Source of the DNA: Clostridia bacterium
Lineage (GTDB): Bacteria > Bacillota > Clostridia > Oscillospirales > CAG-272
Reading direction: 5' to 3'
DNA: 40,798 nt
NCBI GenBank assembly: GCA_900768535.1
Contig: CAAGDE010000169.1
Span: forward strand, 1 to 40,798
Part shown: positions 14,250 to 21,621 of the stretch, one piece after another
Position numbering within the stretch: position 1 is the first letter of the stretch
How the letters are laid out: each line of letters starts with the position of its first letter
Made by a program: the position numbers and the translations under genes
Notes under the pieces: generated by a model
Database searches by the model: none
Told to the model about the DNA's origin: nothing
Seen by the model: only the letters and a program-made list of their open reading frames with translations

Positions 14250-16025
14250 ATGGTAGAAGGAAAAATCAGAAAGGTATCGGGACCGCTTGTCATTGCGGAA
14301 GGAATGCGGGAAGCGGATCTGTTCGATGTGGTACGGGTCGGACCGAAGAAGCTGATCGGTGAGATCATCGAAATGCACGGTGACCGCGCGTCGATTCAGG
14401 TTTACGAGGAAACGGCGGGACTTGGCAGAGGGGACGCGGTGGTGTCCACCGGCGCGCCGCTGTCCGTGGAGCTGGGACCGGGACTCCTTTCCAATATTTT
14501 TGACGGCATTCAGCGCCCGCTGGAAGCCATGCGCGAGAAGGTCGGCTCCAATCTGGTCAGAGGACTGGACGAGCCGGCGCTGGACCGCGAAAAGGTGTGG
14601 CATTTCGAAGCGGCAAAGGGCTTCGGCGACGAGGTCAACGCCGGCGACGTGCTGGGAACCGTGCAGGAAAACGATGTCATCCTGCTGAAGATCATGGTGC
14701 CCCCGAAGATGAGCGGCACCCTGGTGGAGCTGCGATCGGGCGACTACCGCGTCACCGACCGTATCGGTCGCATCAAGCTGCCGGGCGGCACGATGGAGGA
14801 TCTGACGCTGATGCAGAAGTGGCCGGTGCGTATCGCAAGACCGTATCAGAAGAAGCTGCCGCCGGTTGACCCGATGATCACCGGTCAGCGTCCGATTGAC
14901 GCGCTCTTCCCGATTGCCAAGGGCGGAACCGCCTGCGTGCCGGGACCGTTCGGCTCCGGGAAAACGGTGGTACAGCATCAGCTGGCAAAGTGGAGCGATG
15001 TCGACCTGGTGGTTTATATCGGATGCGGCGAGCGCGGAAACGAAATGACCGACGTTCTGCGGGAGTTCCCGGAGCTGGTCGACCCCAAGACCGGGAAATC
15101 GCTGATGGAGCGCACGGTGCTGATTGCAAACACCTCGGATATGCCGGTTGCGGCGCGGGAAGCGTCCATCTATACGGGCATCACCATTGCGGAGTTCTTC
15201 CGCGACATGGGATATTCGGTGGCGGTCATTGCCGATTCCACCTCCCGGTGGGCGGAAGCGCTGCGTGAGATGTCCGGACGTCTGGAGGAGATGCCCGGCG
15301 AGGAAGGCTATCCCGCTTATCTGACCTCCCGCCTGGCGCAGTTCTACGAGCGCGCGGGCAAGGTGGTGTGCCTGGGCGAGGACGGGCGCGAGGGCGCGCT
15401 GTCCGCCATCGGTGCGGTATCTCCGCAGGGCGGTGATATTTCCGAGCCGGTCACACAGGCAACCCTGCGGATTGTCAAGGTGTTCTGGGGACTGGATTCG
15501 TCTCTGGCATACCGCCGGCACTTCCCGGCAATCAACTGGCTGAATTCCTATTCGCTGTACCGCGACCGGCTGTCCGACTGGTTCTCGGAGCACATCTCCA
15601 AGGACTGGAACACGCTGACCGGGCGGTGCCTGAAGGTGCTGCAGGAGGAATCCGACCTGCAGGAAATCGTCAAGCTGGTCGGTATGGACGCACTGTCGCC
15701 GGAGGATCGCATCAAGCTGGACGTTGCACAGTCGATCCGCGAGGACTTCCTGCAGCAGAACGCGTTTTTGGATGTGGACTGCTATACGTCGCTGGAAAAG
15801 CAGTATGCCATGATGCGCCTGATCTTCCGCTACAACGATGAGGCAATGCGTGCGGTCAGGGCAGGGGCGGATATCGAGGCAGTGTGCGAATCGCCGGTGC
15901 ATGAGCGGATTGCGCGCGCCAAGACGGTTCCCGAAGCGGATTTCCGGGCGGAGTTTGCAAAAATCGAGCAGGAGATCACTGCCGCGATGGATCAGCTGAT
16001 CAAACAGGCAGGCGAGGAGGACTAA
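14250..16025 (+). CDS. ntpA: V-type ATPase catalytic subunit A
   Basis: A 591-residue catalytic subunit. It shows the N-terminal beta-barrel, the bulge ('non-homologous') region (about 115-190), the P-loop GPFGSGKT (232-239), the catalytic glutamate in GERGNEM (260-266), and the SRWAEALREMSGRLEEMPGEEGYP and SPQGGDISEPV stretches specific to V/A-type A subunits. With subunit B it forms the A3B3 head that hydrolyses or makes ATP. It is 22 bases downstream of subunit F with a weak ribosome site, and 4 bases upstream of subunit B. All nucleotide-site residues are intact. Confidence 0.98.
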   Translation: MVEGKIRKVSGPLVIAEGMREADLFDVVRVGPKKLIGEIIEMHGDRASIQVYEETAGLGRGDAVVSTGAPLSVELGPGLLSNIFDGIQRPLEAMREKVGSNLVRGLDEPALDREKVWHFEAAKGFGDEVNAGDVLGTVQENDVILLKIMVPPKMSGTLVELRSGDYRVTDRIGRIKLPGGTMEDLTLMQKWPVRIARPYQKKLPPVDPMITGQRPIDALFPIAKGGTACVPGPFGSGKTVVQHQLAKWSDVDLVVYIGCGERGNEMTDVLREFPELVDPKTGKSLMERTVLIANTSDMPVAAREASIYTGITIAEFFRDMGYSVAVIADSTSRWAEALREMSGRLEEMPGEEGYPAYLTSRLAQFYERAGKVVCLGEDGREGALSAIGAVSPQGGDISEPVTQATLRIVKVFWGLDSSLAYRRHFPAINWLNSYSLYRDRLSDWFSEHISKDWNTLTGRCLKVLQEESDLQEIVKLVGMDALSPEDRIKLDVAQSIREDFLQQNAFLDVDCYTSLEKQYAMMRLIFRYNDEAMRAVRAGADIEAVCESPVHERIARAKTVPEADFRAEFAKIEQEITAAMDQLIKQAGEED

Positions 16026-16029
16026 CGGC

Positions 16030-17418
16030 ATGATACGAGAATACAGAACCATTGAAGAGGTTGCCGGACCCTTGATGCTTGTGCGTCAGGTTGAGGGCGT
16101 GAAATATGACGAGCTGGGTGAGATCGAGCTGCCGGACGGCGAGGTCCGCAGATGCCGGGTGCTGGAGGTGGACGGGAAGAACGTGCTGGTTCAGCTGTTC
16201 GAATCGGCGGCGGGCATCAATCTTGCAAACAGCAAGGTGCGCTTCTCCGGACACGGCGTGGAGCTGCCTGTTTCCCGCAATATGCTGGGACGGATCTTCA
16301 ACGGCATGGGTGAGCCGATTGACGGCGGCTCCCGCATCATTCCCGAAAAGAACCTGGATATCAACGGCACGCCGATCAACCCGGCGGCGCGGTACTATCC
16401 ATCCGAATTCATCCAGACCGGCGTTTCCAGTATCGACGGTCTGAATACCCTGGTGCGCGGGCAGAAGCTGCCGATTTTCTCCGGCTCCGGTCTGCCGCAC
16501 GCCAACCTTGCCGCACAGATCGCAAGACAGGCAAAGGTGCGGGGCAAGGACGAAAAATTCGCGGTTGTGTTCGCGGCAATCGGTATTACCTTTGAGGAGG
16601 CGGATTTCTTCATTTCCGACTTCCGCAAGACCGGCGCGCTGGATCGGACCGTGCTGTTCATCAACCTCGCGTCCGATGCGGCAATCGAACGCATCAACAC
16701 TCCCCGTATGGCACTGACTGCGGCGGAGTACCTGGCGTTTGACTGCAATATGCACGTCCTGGTCATCATGACCGATATCACCAACTACGCCGAGGCACTG
16801 CGTGAGGTTTCCGCCGCACGGAAGGAGGTTCCGGGGCGCCGCGGCTATCCGGGATACCTGTATACCGACCTGGCAACGCTGTACGAGCGCGCCGGGCGGA
16901 AGATGGGGTCGGACGGCTCGATTACGATGATCCCGATCCTGTCCATGCCGGAGGACGACAAGACTCACCCAATCCCCGACCTGACCGGATATATCACCGA
17001 GGGACAGATCATTCTGTCGCGTGAGCTTTACCGCAAGGGATGCCTGCCGCCGGTGGACGTTCTGCCGTCCCTGTCCCGTCTGAAGGACAAGGGCATCGGC
17101 GCGGGAAAGACCAGAGAGGATCACGCAGACACAATGAATCAGCTTTTCTCCGCCTATGCAAGAGGCAAGGAGGCAAGAGAGCTGATGGTGGTGCTGGGAG
17201 AAGCGGCACTCTCTCCGGTCGACCGGCTGTACGCAAAATTTGCGGACGCGTTCGAGGCGGAATATATCAATCAGGGCTTCTATGAGAACCGGAGCATTGA
17301 AGAAACGCTGGATCTCGGCTGGAAGCTGCTGTCGATTTTGCCGAAGGGCGAGATGAAGCGCATCAAGCCTGCCCTGCTGGAGAAGTACTGGCAGAAGCAG
17401 GAAAAGACCGGAAACTGA
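16030..17418 (+). CDS. ntpB: V-type ATPase subunit B (non-catalytic nucleotide-site subunit)
   Basis: A 462-residue regulatory head subunit. It has the expected REYRTIEEVAGPLMLV start, PVSRNMLGRIFNGMGEPIDGG, FIQTGVSSIDGLNTLVRGQKLPIFSGSGLPH in place of a true P-loop (as normal for B), EVSAARKEVPGRRGYPGY and MPEDDKTHPIPDLTGYITEGQI. GGAGGA from the end of the previous gene serves as ribosome site; the gap is only 4 bases. It alternates with subunit A in the head ring. Confidence 0.98.
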   Translation: MIREYRTIEEVAGPLMLVRQVEGVKYDELGEIELPDGEVRRCRVLEVDGKNVLVQLFESAAGINLANSKVRFSGHGVELPVSRNMLGRIFNGMGEPIDGGSRIIPEKNLDINGTPINPAARYYPSEFIQTGVSSIDGLNTLVRGQKLPIFSGSGLPHANLAAQIARQAKVRGKDEKFAVVFAAIGITFEEADFFISDFRKTGALDRTVLFINLASDAAIERINTPRMALTAAEYLAFDCNMHVLVIMTDITNYAEALREVSAARKEVPGRRGYPGYLYTDLATLYERAGRKMGSDGSITMIPILSMPEDDKTHPIPDLTGYITEGQIILSRELYRKGCLPPVDVLPSLSRLKDKGIGAGKTREDHADTMNQLFSAYARGKEARELMVVLGEAALSPVDRLYAKFADAFEAEYINQGFYENRSIEETLDLGWKLLSILPKGEMKRIKPALLEKYWQKQEKTGN

Positions 17419-17437
17419 CGGCTAAAGGAGGAGCGAT

Positions 17438-18145
17438 ATGGCTGGCGGACAAGTCAACCCGACCAGAATGGAAATGAAGCGGTATCAGACAAGGCTTCAG
17501 ACCGCGCGCCGGGGACACAAGCTGCTCAAGGATAAGCGTGATGAGCTGATGCGCCGCTTCATGGATGTCGTCAGAGAGGACAAATCTTTGCGGGAGAAGG
17601 TGGAGCGGTCGCTGGAGTCGGTTTACGGCGGCTTCACGGTTGCCGGGGCGGTTCTGCCGCCGCAGATGCTGGAGGAGGCGCTGATCTGCCCGAAAAAAGA
17701 GGGCGCACTGGACGTTACCTTCCACAATGTGATGAGCGTGGAGGTGCCGGTCTTCCGGTTGCAGGTGTATGCCGAGGGGAACACCGACAGCTACAACTAC
17801 GGAATGGCGTTTACCTCCGGGGAGCTGGATGCCTCGGTGCAGGCGCTGAACGGAATTCTGGAGGATCTCTTGCGCATGGCGGAGCTGGAAAAGACCGCAC
17901 AGCTGCTTGCCGAGGAGATCGAGCGGACGCGCAGACGCGTGAATGCCCTGGAATATATCCTGATGCCGCAGTACCTGGAGGTTATCCGCACCATCCGGAT
18001 GCGGCTGGATGAAAATGAGCGCGGCAACACGACAAGACTGATGAAGGTCAAGGATATGATGATCGCGGCACAGATCGCAAGACCGGAGGACGAGGATGAA
18101 GACGGCATGACGGATAACATCCAAAATCCGACTGACGGGACATGA
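17438..18145 (+). CDS. ntpD: V-type ATPase subunit D (central rotor axle)
   Basis: A 235-residue protein. Long N- and C-terminal helices form the rotor axle: VNPTRMEMKRYQTRLQTARRG with KLLKDKRDELMRRF at the start, and TRRRVNALEYILMPQYLEVIRTIRMRLDENER near the end, both family hallmarks. An acidic tail (EDEDEDGMTDN) follows. It is the last gene of the operon, with AAAGGAGG 6 bases before the ATG and an intrinsic terminator at 18169-18203. The operon order matches Enterococcus hirae ntpFIKECGABD; the equivalents of ntpH and ntpJ are absent. Confidence 0.96.
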   Translation: MAGGQVNPTRMEMKRYQTRLQTARRGHKLLKDKRDELMRRFMDVVREDKSLREKVERSLESVYGGFTVAGAVLPPQMLEEALICPKKEGALDVTFHNVMSVEVPVFRLQVYAEGNTDSYNYGMAFTSGELDASVQALNGILEDLLRMAELEKTAQLLAEEIERTRRRVNALEYILMPQYLEVIRTIRMRLDENERGNTTRLMKVKDMMIAAQIARPEDEDEDGMTDNIQNPTDGT

Positions 18146-18168
18146 TGCGTTCACAGAATTAAAAAACA

Positions 18169-18203
18169 AAATCCCTTCCGAAATCTCCCCGGGAGGGATT
18201 TTT
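18169..18203 (+). terminator. intrinsic terminator of the V-ATPase operon
   Basis: AATCCCT (left) pairs with AGGGATT (right), extended by adjacent C/G pairs, and runs into TTTTTGTG. It is placed 25 bases after the subunit D stop. Confidence 0.85.
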
Positions 18204-18246
18204 GTGTGCAAAACGTAAAAAACAAGGAAAAATTTAAAAAAAGCAC

Positions 18247-18275
18247 TACCGAAAAGGGCAAAAATATGGTATAAT
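18247..18275 (+). promoter_or_regulatory. promoter of the CarD-family gene
   Basis: TATAAT (18270-18275) with an extended TGG. The -35 at 17-bp spacing (TACCGA, 18247-18252) is poor. CarD-type proteins typically act at weak promoters like this, but no such link is shown. Confidence 0.55.
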
Positions 18276-18313
18276 ATACATAGAACAGGATATGAACGGG
18301 AGGGGAAGGAACA

Positions 18314-18829
18314 ATGTTTGCAATTGATGAGTATGTCTATTATGCCTCGGAGGGCATCTGCCGCATTGCCGACATTTGCCGTGCTCCTCTGAAGGGAATG
18401 CCGGAGGATCGGCTTTACTATATCCTGCACCCGGTGCGGGTCAACGGCGGGGTGCTGTATGTCCCGACCGACAGTGACAGCGTCTTTCTGCGCCGCCTGC
18501 TGACGGCGGACGAGGCGGAACAGCTGCTCAACGAAATCCCCGTCATGGAGGCGTTTGAGGAGCCGAACGCAAAGGCGCTCCGCCTGCGGTACAACGAAGC
18601 CATGCACACGCACGCGCCGTCGGAATGGGTCCGGGTCATCAAGACCGTGCGCCGCCGGATGGAATGCTTTGCCGGAGCCGCACGCTCCCAACGGATCTCC
18701 GAGACCGAGCGCGGCTTTGCGGAGGACGCCAAGCGTTACCTGTATACCGAGCTGTCTCTGGCGCTGAACGTCCCCGTGGGCGAGATGGAGCAGTTCATCT
18801 CCCGTCATATTGCGCGCAGATTGGCATAA
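18314..18829 (+). CDS. CarD/CdnL-family transcriptional regulator
   Basis: A 171-residue protein. The N-terminal Tudor-like RNA-polymerase-interaction domain (about 1-60) begins MFAIDEYVYYASEGICRIADI, followed by DRLYYILHPV and VLYVPTDSD, the usual 'yVvYp.hGvg.I ... YYvL......v.vP' pattern. The remaining helices (65-171) include RRLLTADEAEQLLNEIP and a C-terminal helix bundle. CarD proteins stabilise open promoter complexes through the RNA polymerase beta subunit. It has its own promoter and terminator and so is monocistronic. This is the short CdnL-like form, as common in Clostridia. Confidence 0.85.
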   Translation: MFAIDEYVYYASEGICRIADICRAPLKGMPEDRLYYILHPVRVNGGVLYVPTDSDSVFLRRLLTADEAEQLLNEIPVMEAFEEPNAKALRLRYNEAMHTHAPSEWVRVIKTVRRRMECFAGAARSQRISETERGFAEDAKRYLYTELSLALNVPVGEMEQFISRHIARRLA

Positions 18830-18850
18830 CCGCAAGTCCGCCGCCCCCCA

Positions 18851-18874
18851 AACCCCGTTTCGTGCGGGGTTTTT
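18851..18874 (+). terminator. intrinsic terminator after carD-like gene
   Basis: AACCCCG-tttcgtg-CGGGGTT followed by a T-rich run. It separates this gene from the promoter at 18896. Confidence 0.85.
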
Positions 18875-18895
18875 GTTTGAAATCGTCAAATCCGG

Positions 18896-18924
18896 TTGAC
18901 AAATCCGGCGGGATATGCTATAAT
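18896..18924 (+). promoter_or_regulatory. promoter of the HPr-kinase-like/PqqD cassette
   Basis: TTGACA (18896-18901), 17 bp, TATAAT (18919-18924) with extended TGC: an essentially perfect sigma-A promoter, so the cassette is expected to be well transcribed. Confidence 0.85.
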
Positions 18925-18960
18925 AGATACGAATACAAACAGAACGGAGTCATACAGCCT

Positions 18961-19665
18961 ATGTTTATCATCCGTCTTGCCGATGTCCGCATCCGCATTG
19001 ACAATCGGTACGGCTTTATCGAGCGGCAGTGCGCCGGCTACATCTGCTCCGGGGACGATTATGCGTTCGCGGTTTCGGCAACCGAGGAGGAGCTGCGGGA
19101 GGAGCAGAAGAACGGCGATTTTTCCGCCGCCTACTGCGAGAGCATCTGCCTTTACCGCCACATCTGCGAGATACTGCCGGAGTACAACGTTTTCCTGATG
19201 CACTCCTCGGTGGTGGAGGTGGACGGCAACGCCTACGCCTTTACCGCCAAAAGCGGCGTGGGAAAGTCCACGCACACGGCGCTGTGGCTGAGGAACATTC
19301 CCCATGCGCGCGTGCTCAACGGCGACAAACCGCTGTTCCGCGTGGAGGAATCCGGCGGCATCACCGCATTCGGAACGCCCTGGAACGGGAAGGAAAACTG
19401 GGGAGAGAACATCTCCGCGCCGCTCCGTGCCATCTGCTTCATCGAGCGCGGCGAGGTCAATGCCATCCGTCCGGCAACCCAGGAGGAAGCCATCGGGCGA
19501 CTGGTGCACCAGCTCTACCTGCGGGGGGAGCGCGCCTCGGTCAACCGGCAGCTGATGCTGATGGATGCGCTGGTCCGCGCGGTGCCGTTTTACATCCTGT
19601 CCTGCACAATCTCGGACGAGGCGGCAAAAATCGCTTACAATGCAATGAAATATCAAGGTCAGTGA
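18961..19665 (+). CDS. HPr kinase/PEPCK-superfamily-like protein (RiPP-cassette type)
   Basis: A 234-residue protein with a P-loop FTAKSGVGKSTHTALW (GVGKST at 99-104) preceded by MHSSVVEVDGNAYA, and a downstream FGTPWNGKENWGENISAPLRAICFI stretch. This combination is typical of the HPr-kinase-like ATPases found beside PqqD-like proteins in peptide-modification and lasso-type clusters, not of true HprK of the PTS (no N-terminal HprK domain, no capsule 'GDSGxGKSE' motif). Its substrate is unknown; such proteins are thought to phosphorylate a peptide or partner. It is first gene of the trio; the ATG is about 11 bases after CGGAG. The PqqD-like gene starts 18 bases later. Confidence 0.75.
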   Translation: MFIIRLADVRIRIDNRYGFIERQCAGYICSGDDYAFAVSATEEELREEQKNGDFSAAYCESICLYRHICEILPEYNVFLMHSSVVEVDGNAYAFTAKSGVGKSTHTALWLRNIPHARVLNGDKPLFRVEESGGITAFGTPWNGKENWGENISAPLRAICFIERGEVNAIRPATQEEAIGRLVHQLYLRGERASVNRQLMLMDALVRAVPFYILSCTISDEAAKIAYNAMKYQGQ

Positions 19666-19683
19666 CCGAAAAGGAGAAGCAAT

Positions 19684-19950
19684 ATGCAGATCAAAAAGGA
19701 TTTTACCATTCAGAAGGTCGGCAATTCCTATATTGCCGTGGCGGTCGGGGAGACCAGCAAGACGTTTCACGGGATGGTGCGCCTGAACGAGACCGGCGCC
19801 TTCCTGTGGAAGAAAATGAGCGAGGGAGACGTCACCGTTGACGAACTGGTGGACGCACTGCTTTCCGAATACGAGGTGGATCGCGAAACCGCCGCGCATG
19901 ACGTGGAGCAGCTGGTTGCGCAGTTCCGGGAGAGCGGGATTCTCGCATGA
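19684..19950 (+). CDS. PqqD-like peptide-chaperone (RRE-fold) protein
   Basis: An 88-residue PqqD-family protein: it begins with IKKDFTIQKVGNSYIAVAVG, has FHGMVRLNETGAFLWKKM (the conserved 'LNxTGxxLWxxL' motif), then VDELVDALLSEYEVDRETAAHDVEQLVAQFRESGIL. PqqD folds form the RiPP recognition element that binds leader peptides and hands them to modifying enzymes. Here no precursor peptide or radical-SAM enzyme is adjacent. AAGGAG lies upstream. Its stop overlaps the start of the peptidase gene (ATGA), so both are made together. Confidence 0.88.
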   Translation: MQIKKDFTIQKVGNSYIAVAVGETSKTFHGMVRLNETGAFLWKKMSEGDVTVDELVDALLSEYEVDRETAAHDVEQLVAQFRESGILA

Positions 19951-20420
19951 CGGAAAACGGATCGTCCACCGCGAACATCGAGCGCCAGCTTGCCGAGCAG
20001 GGCTTTTATGTCAGCACCACCGTCGGATGCAGTATGCGCCCGATGCTCCGGAACCGCCGGGACCGGGTCATTGTCCTGCCGGTCGGCGAAGAGCGGCTGA
20101 AGAAGTACGATCTGCCGCTCTACCGCCGCCCGGACGGAAAGTACATCCTGCACCGCATCATCGGTGTGCGGGACGGGGAATATATCATCCGCGGGGACAA
20201 CACCTACGTCCGGGAGCACGTTCCGGACGCGTGGATTCTCGGCTACGTTTCGGAATTCTACCGAGGGGAGAAGCACGTCCTTTCCGATTCCCGCGGCTAC
20301 CGTTTTTACGCGCGGGCGTGGAATTTTCTCTATCCCGTCCGCTACCTCTACCACATCTTCCGCACCTTTGCTTCCCGCGTGTGGCATAAGTTACGGAAGC
20401 TTCTGCGGCAGGGTTCCTGA
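19947..20420 (+). CDS. S24/S26-family serine peptidase (signal-peptidase-like)
   Basis: A 157-residue protein. The nucleophile motif TTVGCSMRPML places Ser29 as catalytic residue. LHRIIGVRDGEYIIRGDN holds His69 where SipW/archaeal-type signal peptidases have His, rather than the Lys of SipS, and then the GDN box (83-85). There is no N-terminal membrane segment; an aromatic, basic C-terminal stretch may associate with the membrane. It is translationally coupled to the PqqD-like gene, which suggests it processes a peptide handled by this cassette, or a stand-alone substrate. A terminator pair follows. Confidence 0.8.
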   Translation: MTENGSSTANIERQLAEQGFYVSTTVGCSMRPMLRNRRDRVIVLPVGEERLKKYDLPLYRRPDGKYILHRIIGVRDGEYIIRGDNTYVREHVPDAWILGYVSEFYRGEKHVLSDSRGYRFYARAWNFLYPVRYLYHIFRTFASRVWHKLRKLLRQGS

Positions 20421-20430
20421 TAAAAGCAGG

Positions 20431-20474
20431 AAAAAACGTTCCGCTACAGAGAAATCTGCGGCGGAACGTTTTTT
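20431..20474 (+). terminator. strong bidirectional terminator
   Basis: AAAAAACGTTCCGC and GCGGAACGTTTTTT form a perfect stem with flanking A/T runs. It ends the HPr-kinase-like/PqqD/peptidase operon. Confidence 0.9.
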
Positions 20475-20489
20475 GATTGAAGCATAACG

Positions 20490-20526
20490 AAAAAAGCCTT
20501 ATGCCACGGTTGCAGGGCTTTTTTTG
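20490..20526 (+). terminator. second tandem hairpin with T-run
   Basis: AAAAAAGCC pairs with GGCTTTTTT around a loop of about 17 bases. This backup terminator insulates the pst operon from the upstream cassette. Confidence 0.7.
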
Positions 20527-20580
20527 TTGTTTTCCGGATACTTCATCTAAATATAAATCCCGATTTCTGCACTTTTTGAC

Positions 20581-20598
20581 CTTACAAAAGTTTTACAA
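20581..20598 (+). promoter_or_regulatory. Pho-box-like direct repeat
   Basis: CTTACAA (20581-20587), 4 bases, TTTACAA (20592-20598): two 7-bp direct repeats spaced 11 bases centre to centre, the geometry of PhoB/PhoP boxes. It lies 20 bp before the pstS -35. It is consistent with activation under phosphate starvation; no pho regulator is in the window. Confidence 0.55.
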
Positions 20599-20617
20599 GA
20601 GCAAAACCTTCCCGTGG

Positions 20618-20646
20618 TAGTCGGGGGATGCGGAATGTGCTATAAT
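20618..20646 (+). promoter_or_regulatory. pst operon promoter
   Basis: TATAAT (20641-20646) with extended TGC. The -35 at 17-bp spacing (TAGTCG) is weak, as expected for a promoter that needs an activator bound at the upstream direct repeat. Confidence 0.65.
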
Positions 20647-20682
20647 GGTCACGTACCAAAGAAGAAAAGGAGTGATGAAAAC

Positions 20683-21621
20683 ATGAAGGTACGTGGTATG
20701 AAGGTCTTGTCGGTGGTTCTCTCTATGCTGGTGATGCTGTCGGTCGTGTCCTGCGGAAAGCGGGAGAAGAACATTACGGTCGTCATCCGGGAGCAGGGAA
20801 GCGGTACGCGTGAGGCGTTTGACACGGTGGTAACGGACGGAACGCATTTCCTGGAAGAAAAGGTGGATGGAAAGAAGACCTACCGTTCCTCCGCATCGGC
20901 GGTGGAGCAGACCAAAACCGGTCTGGTGCTGTCTGCGGTTGCATCGGATGAAAACGCCATCGGGTACATTTCGCTGGGCTCGGTCAACGATACGGTGAAC
21001 ACCGTAAAGGTCGGCGGCGTGGCGGCAAGCGAGGAAACGGTGCTGAACGGCACCTACGCCATCCAGCGTCCCTTCGTGGTCATGACCAAACGGGGACAGA
21101 CCCTGACCGCACGGACGGCGGATTTCCTCTCCTACCTCAAGAGCGCGTCCGCCGAGGCGGCGGCAAAGAGCGCGGGATGCATCTGGCTCTCCGACCCCGC
21201 CAAGCGCGCCAATGCCGGCGCAACCCCGATTGCGGTGGAGTCCTACACCAAGCAGGCGGCGCTTCCCGCAGGGGAGAAGATCGTCATCCGCGGCTCGACC
21301 TCCATGGAAAAGGTGATCACGGCGGCGGCAAAATCCTATGCGGAGCTGTACGGCGTGAAGGCGGAGGATGTGTTTGATATCGAACTGGAGGGCTCCTCGG
21401 TCGGCAGAAAGGCGGCGGAAAACGACACGGTCGGAAACGTCATCGGTCTTTCCTCGGCGGCGGTCGCGCAGGACAACATCGACAGCTTCAATCTCTGCCT
21501 GGATGCGGTTGCGGTGATCGTCAACAAGGCGAACACCACGGTGACGGACCTGTCGCTTGCCGAGTTGTATGCCGTCTTCTCCGGCAGTGTGACCAAATTC
21601 AGCGCGCTGGATAAAAAATGA
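20683..21621 (+). CDS. pstS: phosphate-binding lipoprotein PstS with permuted domain order
   Basis: A 312-residue lipoprotein with signal peptide and a Cys in LSVVSCGK (about residue 24). The phosphate-binding halves are in reversed order. First comes the usual second half: ITVVIREQGSGTREAF, NAIGYISLGSVNDTV, GTYAIQRPFVVMTK and FLSYLKS. Then a linker, then the usual first half: IVIRGSTSMEKVITAAAKSYAELY, ELEGSSVGRKAA, LCLDAVAVIVNKANT and LSLAELYAVFSGSVTKFSALD, where the chain ends. In ordinary PstS that last motif leads directly into the VIREEGSGTR motif, so this is a clean permutation. Both ligand loops (GSTS, GSGTR) are present, so binding should be retained. It overlaps pstCA by 4 bases. Confidence 0.9.
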   Translation: MKVRGMKVLSVVLSMLVMLSVVSCGKREKNITVVIREQGSGTREAFDTVVTDGTHFLEEKVDGKKTYRSSASAVEQTKTGLVLSAVASDENAIGYISLGSVNDTVNTVKVGGVAASEETVLNGTYAIQRPFVVMTKRGQTLTARTADFLSYLKSASAEAAAKSAGCIWLSDPAKRANAGATPIAVESYTKQAALPAGEKIVIRGSTSMEKVITAAAKSYAELYGVKAEDVFDIELEGSSVGRKAAENDTVGNVIGLSSAAVAQDNIDSFNLCLDAVAVIVNKANTTVTDLSLAELYAVFSGSVTKFSALDKK

